Of a DNA stretch of 64,000 nucleotides, positions 44,101 to 54,102 are shown piece after piece. The stretch is from Roridomyces roridus (taxonomy: Eukaryota; Basidiomycota; Agaricomycetes; Agaricales; Mycenaceae). The stretch's first letter is position 1; each line of letters begins with the position of its first letter. A program made the translations under genes and the position numbers. The notes beneath the pieces were generated by a model. It saw only the letters and a list, made by a program, of their open reading frames with translations. It had not been told where the DNA came from and did no database searches. The stretch lies in NCBI GenBank assembly GCA_029378245.1, contig JARKIF010000013.1, forward strand, positions 620,001 to 684,000, written 5' to 3'.

Positions 44101-44409
44101 GGGACATGGACATAACCATAGCCAACCAAGGGTGTGGACGACGCTAGGTAAATACAGGGCGGTGGCGCCGGGGTTGGTTCAAAGTTGGCATTTGCTCACT
44201 TACACAGAGCTTCGAGGCTGAGGTCCAAAACTTCGCTTCTCGTCAGGCCGCTGCCTGGGTTTACGTTGTCCTGGAGGCGCTAGAACGTTTCGTCGGCCGG
44301 ATGCGGCGGCAGTGCGTGGGTTGGGCTGGGTGCGCCCAGGGGCAGAAGGACGGGGAAGCGGGAAGGGAGAAGAGAAGAGAAGAGACGTTAATCATAATTA
44401 GGCATGCAC

Positions 44410-44455
44410 CCTCGGCGGTCGGTTGCAGCTAGCCTCGGCGGTCGGTTGCAGCTAG
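44410..44455. repeat. 23-bp perfect tandem duplication
   Basis: The unit beginning CCTCGGCGGTCGGTTGCAGC is present twice, 44410-44432 and 44433-44455. Its second copy overlaps the left arm of the adjoining foldback. Confidence 0.9.
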
Positions 44456-44538
44456 ACCCGAACCTGGTCTGTCTATGAATTGTCGATAGACACGACAACT
44501 CATAGACAGACTGGTTACGAGTCTAGGTTGCAGCCGAC
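44441..44538. repeat. 98-bp foldback (near-perfect hairpin)
   Basis: Left arm 44441-44485 (starts GTCGGTTGCAGCTAGACC, ends ATGAATTGTCG) pairs with right arm 44493-44538 with few mismatches and one-base bulges, leaving a 7-base loop around ATAGAC. It could be a tiny transposon remnant or a structured RNA. No target duplication was evident. Confidence 0.75.
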
Positions 44539-45423
44539 AGACGCCAAGTCAGAAAATCACACGTTGCCGTGGTCGAACAAAGGAAAGAAAACAAAGGCTG
44601 GGAAGGAAAGGCGAGGTAATTGTGCGATTTTGGACGCATCCGCAGCCAGCACGCGGTGATGACGCAGGACCAGTAAGTAGTTCATTTTAAGATTTTACGC
44701 AACGCAACAGCAGTAGTTTCATTTTGACTATTATTCTCTTTGTTCGAAACCGTTGCCACGGAACCGGATGCGTGTCGATAGCTGTGGAAAACGTGTTGGT
44801 CTCGTCTGTTCGATGTTCGTGTGTGGGAAAGCTAACAGCAGTTGTCGAAGCTGGGATTCAATTGCAACCTTGAGCGTGTTCTGGCCAGGCCAGTGTCAGC
44901 TGGGGCAGGCATGACGCAGACCCGGTGTAACATGCCCGTTATCCCCTTTGCCCAGGGCTGTGTGTGTTCATTGATTCTGCTCCTTTTGTTCCAGACGCTA
45001 GCCCTGAACAGGCGGTCGTTAATGAGCTTCGTGTGGGTCCCACACCATGTCCCGCGTTCCCTTTGTTCTCTGTAAAATATCTCCCTTTCTTCCGCGGCAT
45101 GCTTTTGTTGAGGCACGGGAAAACGTGTTGCGATGAGCGCGATTACGGTCTGCTGACTATTTCACGGGAAGCTGATCCGCGGTGGATAAAGGTGCTCAAG
45201 CGTGAAAACAACAAAACTGCGTTTACAAGGCAGGGAAATTTGCTTCCGCCTTTCGGGCTGCTGTAGCCGGCGTCAGCGCCGGCGCGCCCGCCAGAAAAAT
45301 CCGAATTTAGTGCCTAGAATACAATGCCCGATGTGGATCTGGTGATGATATCTGATCAGCCGAGGGCCTGGCCTGTCACGTTTACCTTTACGGAATCGTA
45401 GCCGACGGATGGATGAAAAACAG

Positions 45424-45434
45424 ATAAAAGGCAG
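45424..45434 (+). promoter_or_regulatory. TATA-type box of small gene copy 2
   Basis: ATAAAAGGCAG, about 83 bp from its end to the ATG at 45517; same box as in the other three family members. Copies 2 and 4 also share the following CCCAA bases. Confidence 0.7.
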
Positions 45435-45516
45435 TCCCAAATTTCCTGCTCTCCTCATCCAAATCCGCCCAGCCTTTCTACCAGCCTCCACCCACCCGAT
45501 CTCACCAACACTAAAT

Positions 45517-45784
45517 ATGCACGCTACCTCTACTACCCTCCCCGTCACTCACCACCACGCCGCTCAGCCGACTTCCGGGATCTCCACTATCGCGCCGAGT
45601 GTGCCAGTCAACTGCAATGGACCGCAGTGCTCGCACTGTGGCTGGCGAGGAGGGGAACACGCGTACGTCCTTGAAGCCGTTTCTCGCCGCTCATCCGTTA
45701 ACGAAGTCCCCTAGTCCGAAATGCATCTTCAATGCCGCCGCGTGCCGTCGGAACAGCTGCCCTGCCCCCTCTTCCGCCTCATGA
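45517..45784 (+). CDS. small Cys-rich family protein, copy 2
   Basis: Two exons, 45517-45662 and 45715-45784, with a 52-bp intron (GTACGT to CCTAG), give 71 residues, the same length as copy 1. The leader (MHATSTTLPVTHHH) is Thr/His rich; the conserved block is VNCNGPQCSHCGWRGGEHA, then PKCIFNAAACRRNSC and the tail PAPSSAS. The intron splits the same Ala codon at phase 2 as in copies 1, 3 and 4. All four core cysteines and the histidine are kept, and an extra Cys (VNCN) precedes the block. A frame read through the intron is also open, but the conserved tail exists only in the spliced form. Function unknown; see copy 1. Confidence 0.82.
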
Positions 45785-48328
45785 CCGACTACATCTTCAT
45801 CGCAGGGCGCGTCCCAGGTGTGTCCCTGTGCCCTACATCTGTCGTCGTCGTCGTCGCTGACTACAACTCCGCAGCAGCATATCTCCTCTTGATCGATCCG
45901 CTTTCAACCTCGCAACTTGCATTCCACACCGTGCTATTATAACATCGCCTGCACCTCTTCTTCGCTACATTCGCCTAAACGCCTAATCGTCGTCGCGCTC
46001 GCGACGTTGTACTTCCTGTACCATATACTGTTACATATCACGCTAAAATCGGTCTCGCTCGCTCGGCTGGAGGGACGGATTGGGAGGATGAATACCGAGC
46101 AATTGTACAAATGGATATAATATAATACGAGTCATATTCCCGTGAAGTTGTAACCCTGCCAACCGCTCCTTGGGTCGGTCGGTAATTGGCCTGGCCCTCG
46201 GATCTCGGCTCCATTCAATTTCTTTGAAATTCGCTGACGCGACGTGGGTTGCGTCATCACTCAACTCCAATTGGCACTTTCCTTATCGTGCTCAGAGTCA
46301 ATTTGCAATCGTGTCAGACGTGTGTGCCTGACCTGTATTCATCTATGATTCCAACTGTCTTGTCCTGTCTTGGCCCTTGGCCCTTGTTGTTCTAGCCTGC
46401 ACTGTGGAGTAATTCCCAGGTCATCGGGCTGCGGGGAGGCAAAACAATGATCCAAATCCACGTTTTGTGGAGTGGTCTCCATTCCTTGGATTTCTATAGA
46501 TATCCATTAAATACTTATGTGGAGCGACTTGATCAGATGTGATCGCCGGCATGTTTGGAATCTAATCAATCAATCAATCAATCAGTTCCCAATGATGGCG
46601 TATCTGATCCACCTTGCACCTTCCGCCTGCGATCGCTTCCCCCATATAATGAGACTCAGATCTTATCTTGCCCAGCGAATCATTCCAGAGCGTTGACAGT
46701 CACTGTCAGTCAGTGCGTAAAAATAAAATAAAAAGACGCTCGTTACTGAAACCATTTTGTAATTTTTGACTGACATCATGGTGATGGAGCGACGCATCGA
46801 CTGACCGAGATCCATTCCCCTTCAGGTTACGTAAAATTGAATTTGGAAGGAAAGGGTTTCCGAATTCGGGGGTGCGAGAATACCAGATTGGGTTCTGGGA
46901 CGCCGTCGGGCTCGAGAAGTCAGTCAAGGGCGGCACCGGCGAACAGATTATGATACTCGCTGTCAATATGCCCGCCCTTGTCCGTGTCGTCGGATTGACC
47001 ATAAATACTGGCGAGATCAGTTTGACAGACAAGTAGATGATAGTCCATGAGTTCTCCCAGCTCCTTTGGACGAACAACAATATCTATACGCAGCCAGCAA
47101 CCTCGATGATGCACGGGAATTTTAGATCTCCGAGTCTTCCCCCCAGATGGGTGGCCGAACACCACGGATGCGACTCCCTTTTTTTCTCAGCATCCCGAGG
47201 GGTCAGTTTGAAAGAGCTTGGAATTCCGTTTGAGCCAAGTTTGAGCGCACAGCAATGAGTCCACTGCCGCTCGAAGGTTGAAGGGTTACCCGATGTTATC
47301 GTGTTATCGTGCCAAGTCGCAGGTAGCGGGTAACGCTTGCTGTTGATGTTGTTGTTTTTCGAACTGAAACCCGCCGAATTGCCACTGTCCCATTTGGAGC
47401 ACGACACAGGAATCGAGACCACGCTCGGACGCCGTGAGAGATCCAAATTGACTTGCAGCTGCGCGTCAATATGATTCCCTGTCATAATATTTTGGCCAGT
47501 GGGTGCCGAACATTTCCCTGTGACCGGCCTAATTGTTCACGGCTTGAATTTCGAAGGGCGCATGTATCAAGTGGACCTAGCGTCACCCATGATCTATGCG
47601 AACCCTGTACAAGCAGTAGAACCTTCCTTTCGAAGGTGGGGGAACGGGAAGACAACAGTTCACATGGCGGCATAATGCACTCTGGTGAACCTCGATGACT
47701 CAACGGCCCCTGGTTTGACAGCGTGTAAGGAGATTCATGCAGTTGCTCAAGTTGGAATACATACCGACACTCAGCTCGGTTGAGGCACGATGGCCATGCT
47801 GAGCGAATACAATTGCCGACCTGCCAGCTTCTCGCAGTTGTTTTTCGGTCCAGGTGGCAGGGGGGCTGTAGATATACGTACTCCAGAATACCCAAGCGCA
47901 GATGTTGTACGATTCTCTGGTGCAAAAATCGAACAGTGCCTCGACTTGCTCAAGAGCTGCCTGCAAATTCCAGCGACATACTGGCCCGGTACCCGAGCGA
48001 TATGTCGAGTGCGCAGCGTGGCGCGAAGGTTCTTGTAACGAAGGCGACGCATCGCAGGTTCTCGCGTCAGCTCCCTCCAAATAAAGATCAGGGGAAATTT
48101 TAGAGTCTTCTCACCTGAGAGACACACGAACCAGGCACAGAACAAGCGCCGATATAAATGGGTGTGAGAAATCTCGGCGTTTCCCGCTCCCTTAGGCTTG
48201 TGGGGAGACTGAGATGCGGATGGGGTCGCGGTGCAGTATCTGTCAGAATCCTGCTTCGTGCTGTAGCGATTGCAAGCGGACTTTCCAACACTCGAGAAGC
48301 CGCCGAACCAAGGCGGCGTTAACCGAGC
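45785..48328. other. gene-poor interval, weak minus-strand frames
   Basis: No named gene. A minus frame at 47485-47084 (133 codons) and neighbouring minus frames at 47165-46706 look slightly coding in residue composition, but no start-to-stop model or domain emerged. A short (AATC)n run lies at 46560-46583. The segment ends at the CACTA-type element. Confidence 0.35.
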
Positions 48329-48962
48329 ATGCACTGCATTCCCTGACCTCCTAGGCAGAGGGGTCTGCCGAGGCGCCTCGGCAGACCCAATCCGATCCGA
48401 GCTCGGGGCGGGGTCTGCCTGGGTCCGTTCAGGTCTGCCCCAACTCCCTCGATTCAATTTAGTGTCACTGGACGCCGACTCGCTGGATTTTCGTTGGATT
48501 CAATTCTCATCGTTCCGTGACGTCTGATGCCATCTGGCAGGTGTCAGTGAGGCGGTGCATGGTCGGGTGCTGTCTCTTTGCCCGTTCAACATCCCATGCG
48601 ATGAGCGAGCTAAATCTCCGCCCTCCATCCGCAGTCCTTTGTCGGCAGCGACGGAGATTTCCTTGAGTTGCTAATCTCACCGTTTCAATGGCAACCGTCG
48701 TATTTATAACTGATGTACACCCATTACTTACTTATAAGTATACGGACCGAGCGGCGGCGAGTACGAACCCAAGTGTGGGCCCAACCTGGGGCCCGACCTG
48801 GGCAGAGTCTGCCCGGAGGGACATAGACCCCACCTAGGCAGACATAGCCCGACCTGGGCCCAGTTGGGTCGGGCAGACCTCGCTTAGGCACATCGGCAGA
48901 CCTCGGCAGACATAGCCCGATCTAGGCAGGGTCTGCCGAGGGAGCCACGGAATGCAGTGATG
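48329..48962. mobile_element. non-autonomous CACTA-type transposon
   Basis: A 628-bp element (48332-48959) has inverted ends starting CACTGCATTCC (left CCTGACCTCC, right GTGGCTCCC next) and is flanked by a 3-bp ATG duplication (48329-48331, 48960-48962). Both subterminal regions are crowded with the motif GGTCTGCC/GGCAGACC in both directions, including the palindrome GTCTGCCGAGGCGCCTCGGC within 48361-48388 and many GGCAGAC copies in 48800-48940. CACTG ends, a 3-bp duplication and dense subterminal repeats are the classic set for CACTA (En/Spm) elements. It has no transposase. Confidence 0.82.
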
Positions 48963-51900
48963 AGCGCCCTGTTGCCGTCCCGGGGTTCTTCTAGAGAAAA
49001 AGAAAGTGGTGATTTTCCGGTGCGGGGCAGGCACCGCTGCGTAAGGTCGCCAGTCGTGGAGTGGTCCAAGCCCGCAGCTGAATAAGTGTCTGGGCCATGC
49101 CAGCGGCATCTAGAATATCGGAACAGGCCATTATGCACTTGACGGAGCACGGGGGGCGTTGACGCAGGCGGGTGGGCGGGCGGCGTACATCATCTAGGCT
49201 GAACAAGCTGCGCCCACTGTACATGTGCCAGATCGAGATTCGGGAATGGACTCGGGTAGTGCCGCCTTGTATGCTCGATTTGTGTGAAAGGCGGCTGTTC
49301 AGATTCGTGCTCTGAGATGGTACCATTCCAGTTAAAGGAGCAAGAAAGAGAACATGGAATGTCGCCTTTATGGGGACAGTTCAAAGACAGTTCCTCGGGG
49401 CTGCGCGCCCGCGGGAAGAAAGACGACAGCTGGGGAGCGAGAGAGTGCACGTGAAATCGGTGGCGCCTGCCCTGTGTCGGCTCGAGCCACATTTTTGCTC
49501 GTTTATGTTCAAGTAGCAAGACTTGCACAAGACGATGGCGAAAGGAGAGTGAGGGTGATGACCAATGCGGCACGTGTGCGCACGTGATCTGAATCGCTTC
49601 CATCTGGCCAAAGGCCTGCTCTATTCGATCCACCGGAGATCCTGCTTCATTTCAGTCGGAATTGCGATGTTCAATCCTAGGGCTTAATCATATCGACTGG
49701 ATGCCCGGCTCAGACGCTCTCCTCCGCCAGGCTTTTCCTTGGACTTCAACCGAGTCATCTCGACTTCATCCTATGCCGATTTGCTCTATTCCCTGTCTCA
49801 CGGAAACGATGTTTGCCTGTTCCCGGGTCCTCCTGCACATTCAGTCCACAGTCAAGTCCTGTGCTCTCAAAACGTCCCACGATGAATGCTTGGGCAAAAT
49901 CTATGCCAACGCATACGGAGGCAGGCGATTCTAAATGGTCCATTGAATTTAACTTCATTACGGGGATCTAACGCAAGCGGTACCCAGGGACCAAGGAAGG
50001 AACGTTCCGTCGAGGCCCGACTTTCGCGCTCAGGGTCCTTCTCGCCGGCGTGCTCTAGTTCAGTCTGCCTGTTGATACTCGACCGACAATTCCGCGATGG
50101 CAATCCATACTCCCTTTTTCATATAGGAAACTATCGCGCCTTGAAGAATCGCTGCTGCGCATGTGTGAATCACCGGTATCCCATCGCCGTCTCGTGCCCT
50201 GAACTTCCATTCCATCTGTAGGCACCCCGATCGCCGCACGCCTTGACGTTTCTCAGCAATATGTACTCTATGGCTCAATGTCGCGCATGCTTACCTTCCG
50301 CTTCTCCTGCCACACCGTAAGTACTGTATCATATCATTCCACATCGGACTGAAAATGTGACCGGACTTGACAGAGTCATAGTCCATAGCCACCTGCGAAT
50401 GTCGCCGATTTCACCCTCACCGCCTCGAAGCAAAATGCGCCAATCTATGGGGCAGGAACCTTCGGGCACGGTGGGTGTCGACACAATGTGCAAGCAGCAT
50501 TGAATAGTCCACTGGGTACTTACTCAGGCTCTCCGGGCAGCCCTGATTCTGTACTTGACCCAACAAGGCAAGTACCGCCCGTCTCTGGAGGTCCTATTCC
50601 AGGATATCAGTGCTTCGATTTCAGGACAGCATTCAGGACGAGGACACACAGACACGGATCCTTTCCTGTGAGAAACCAAGGTCCCTAGGGCCTACCCACT
50701 GAGAACTCCGATGCCTCGGCGATGGAATGGGACGGGGGAAGCGACTCGAGTATTCGGAACCCATGTGCGTATCCGCATCTTTCCCAGCATCCGCGCACTA
50801 ACGAATTCAATATGTAGGCTATATCCAAGCCGACTGCTTCTGTCCGATCCCGACAGCGTGGTTGCTGGTCGGCGTACTTGTGTACATGGACGCCCGGGAA
50901 TTTGAGCGGAAACCGGGGGGTTGGCGACTCGGACAGGTACGTGGGCGCCTATGTAAGTGCGACTGTTTTCGCCCACTAGCATACGCTTTCGAAGGGACTC
51001 GATTGGTACCCTGCTTTCTAATTCCGCACCGGGCTTGCCGGGGGCGCAATCGAGCGGCCATCATGCCAAGCGCGTACGGATCATGCTGATCTTCTCGACC
51101 GAGTCAGTGAGTAATCCTCCTTTGATCCAAAATGCATCGGGTTGCCTTCGGCTGACGACAGCTCCCGAGTCATATGTTGACGTATGCTCGCTGCATACGG
51201 CAACCTTTACACTCCATCGCATCGCCGATGACAGTGGTAAAGGAAGGAGTGTCTGTGTCCCGATGTAGGTCTCATTTCTTCAAAGGATACGGGTTCCACA
51301 CCCTCCGGCCACGTCGGTGGGAATCATCGTTGAACTTGCTTGGGTCTTCCATCAATCAGCGCCTGCAGTCAATTCCAACCAAGAACTCGGAGTCCGCGCG
51401 GCCGCCGAAAGCGTGAATGTGCGCGAGAAGCCTTTCGCCAGTCTGTCGGTGGCGATACATCGGTCTCGGAGGAAACAGTCGGCTCAACCATCCTTGTAAC
51501 TTCTTCGAAACCGCTCCCGGCAAATCATTGAATGCAGATGTTCTCATCCCCGGTGCAACGCTGACAGATGGCTTGCGGAACGGCGACTGCGAAGAACGAG
51601 AGGCCAGACAATTCCTTCTTGTACGCCGTAAACAGTACGCCGCGGCGGATTCAAGGCCCACATGGCATCTCCACACCACCACCGAGTGGAAACCACCAAA
51701 AAATCAGTAAGTATTACTGATCCGATCGCAGAAGGACAATGAAACCTCGAAGCCTGGTGTCTCATTGGGTGGTCAAACTTGAACACGGACCTCCGACTCT
51801 CCGACGAGAACGCCTTGAAACTATCCACTCGGCAAGCAATCTGCACCCGGAGCTGCAAGTTGACGTTCCCAGCCTGACATTTGGAACATGTTCACTTGCT

Positions 51901-52946
51901 TCTTTCCTTCCGATGCGTGGGGACGTCGGTAGGGTCGCGAATCGCAGTTGTGGAACCATCAGCAAACGTACCGATCGCGACTGTTACCCGAACCGAGGTG
52001 GGACAGGTGAGACAGCAGCCAAGTGGCAATCAACGGCCATTACTTTGACAGGCCGTTGCATCGTTCGACTCGAGTATCTTGCTATCACCTTTGGGCACCC
52101 ATGTCTCAGGGGCCTTCTGGGCCAAACTTCCCTGTTCGTGGCCTCCCATACGGATCTGGAATGCGCAGCTGATGAGGTTGAGCGGCCGACGTGTTCGTCG
52201 TGAGATTCGATCAGGATCAGTGCGAGAAGGAAGGCCAACAGGTGATCACAGGTGTGAAGTGGTGTTGGAATCTGGAAAAATGTCAATGCCGACGTTCACG
52301 TTTTTTGAGAATTTGTCTCTCTCCTTATTCACGATATGCTAGCCGTGGGCCGTCTGCTGAGTTTTTCCTAGGACTCAATCCCTGGGTGGAATACTTGACG
52401 GGTGATGTGGCCCCCGAGAAGGTACACGTGGGGGGCATTGAACCCAGGCTGTGGAGCCTACGTCTCCACATGGCAGTGTAGTTTGCCAGGCGGGGTGAAA
52501 ATTCCTCAAGACAACATCTCGCCACGGCGATTCAACTCCTGCGAATCAGAACAAACGTCGCAAGCGATGACTGCATCCTAACGTAACTTGATTCCTTCCA
52601 TGTAGAGCAACCATCGGCTTGAGACAGTTTCCAACTGTGATTGGAATCGGCACAAGTTCAAGTAAGATGGATGTATCCATAACAGGACGAGTATGGATGA
52701 AATTCATGTAGATGACACATTCTTACACTCTTCTTCTACTGTAGTACATACAGATTGACAAACGTAAAGGATGCCACACAGTGGCTTTTGTATATATGTA
52801 CAAAGTGGATTGCGATAGCAGATTGAAAGCGAACAGGAGGTATGATCTGCAACGCATAAGTCAATATGCGGCGGTAGGGAGGGGCACTCACATGGACCTG
52901 GTTGATGTTTCTGATGTACAGTTGCAGAAGCGAGCGATGCGGGGAT
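48963..52946. other. gene-poor interval between CACTA element and copy 3
   Basis: About 4 kb with no firm gene. Plus-strand frames from 50280 to 52480 contain possible small introns (for example GTAAGTACTG near 50318), so a multi-exon gene of unknown family may exist around 50.2-52.5 kb, but no recognisable domain or continuous model could be built. The minus frame at 52286-51984 has a hydrophobic start without further support. Confidence 0.3.
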
Positions 52947-53228
52947 CTAGGCGGAGCATGTATTTCGGCGGCATGCGGCGGGGTTGAAAATACACTTTGG
53001 TCTGGGCGAGTCGCGACGCGTTAGCAAACGACGGAAACTAGGCGAAGTGAAACAAGAAAAAAGAACGTACGCGTGTCCTCCACCGCGCCATCCGCAATGG
53101 GAGCATTGTGGCCCGTTGAAATTTGTGGGCGTTCCAAGAGAGGTTTCTCGCGTGTTGGGTTTCGTGCATGCCATAAGCTCAGCATTCACGCATTTGTTGG
53201 TGGGGATTGTGGCAGAAGGAGCGTGCAT
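52947..53228 (-). CDS. small Cys-rich family protein, copy 3
   Basis: Two exons, 53228-53071 and 53001-52947, with a 69-bp intron (GTACGT to CCCAG), give 70 residues. The leader (MHAPSATIPTNKC) begins like copy 1 and holds two extra cysteines. The conserved block reads TNFNGPQCSHCGWRGGGHA and, after the phase-2 intron, PKCIFNPAACRRNTC, then SA and the stop. It keeps C-x2-C-x6-H-x3-C and both tail cysteines. Minus-strand like copy 1, opposite to copies 2 and 4. No targeting signal; function unknown. Confidence 0.8.
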   Translation of the reverse strand: MHAPSATIPTNKCVNAELMACTKPNTRETSLGTPTNFNGPQCSHCGWRGGGHAYVLFSCFTSPSFRRLLTRRDSPRPKCIFNPAACRRNTCSA

Positions 53229-54102
53229 TGGGGTGAGGACGAGATGGAGTGAGTGAGGGGGGCGCTACTACCCTTGCTCTACGAGTTACACCGCCTTTTA
53301 TGCATGTCATGGGCACCCGGGAGCATATCTCGTAAATTACCAGCCATTCTCTCGGATACTCCTCGTGATTGACAGATCGACTCAGAAATACCCGTCTTCT
53401 GCGGCATGAGAAAGGCATCACAATAGTAGAATCCGACTCTAGGCCAAATGGAAAGAAACCCACACTATGACGCGCGTGAAAAACACGCTGTCAAGGAGGT
53501 GGTCACGGTACCAAGCAGGTCTCAACCTAACTGGTGGGCGAAAAAAGGAGGGCTCATTGCCCCACCTAGTAAGCCGATCGGGGCACTTTTCTCCTTTGAA
53601 GCACCACCTATCTCCGCCGGAGTGACCTTGCCAAGTTTGTCCATCTTCAACCGTCCCAGGTACAGACAGACATGGTAAATGCATCATGGACCCACAACTT
53701 GGTCTAGAAGACCTTTCAGAATCTCCACAGTGGAAGCTTCCTCATCCCCGTTTCCCAGAACGCCGGTTGCAGATGATGTGAAGGACAATTGCTTGAGCAT
53801 TGAGATCAAATTAAATGCAACCGTGCCTAACGACGCGAAAAATCGCCAGCTCTCCGCAGCTGGCGACAATTCAAAACTCGTCGAATTCAGAGACAAATCT
53901 GTCACCTAGCTGTACAACAATCAGCCAGCAAGTCCTCGGCTATCCACGTTAATGAACCATAAATCAAGGGTGCATCCTTCATCCAGATTCGAGGACAAAG
54001 CCGCCTGTGGCAAGGCACCCCAAAACGCAAATGTCCATCCATGGCATAGTATATACTAAAAACAAGCAACGGTTCTTTCATTTTCGAGCCACACACTCGG
54101 GC
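53229..54102. other. intergenic, holds copy 3 promoter
   Basis: Apart from the TATA-type box of copy 3 nothing is recognised. The right end is the 3' flank of the TPX2-like gene. Confidence 0.4.
53291..53301 (-). promoter_or_regulatory. TATA-type box of small gene copy 3
   Basis: On the minus strand, ATAAAAGGCGG, 63 bp before the ATG at 53228, the shortest distance in the family. Confidence 0.7.

Larger units (their letters stand above)
39659..45423. other. gene-poor interval between small genes 1 and 2
   Basis: About 5.8 kb with no supported gene apart from the short repeats listed separately. Frames up to 144 codons (40263-39829 minus; 43104-42673 minus) lack domain signatures and overlap opposing frames. 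A small ATG frame at 43770 (MTEISSNGATLDAPPAHH, about 38 codons) is open but has no partner exon. Confidence 0.35.

Noticed and set aside
45517..45714. Unspliced reading of small gene copy 2 as one exon
   Set aside because: The intron is open by chance; the conserved KCIFN tail and the other three copies need splicing.
47084..47485. 133-codon minus frame
   Set aside because: Composition slightly coding-like, but no domain, no partner exon and opposing frames of similar length.
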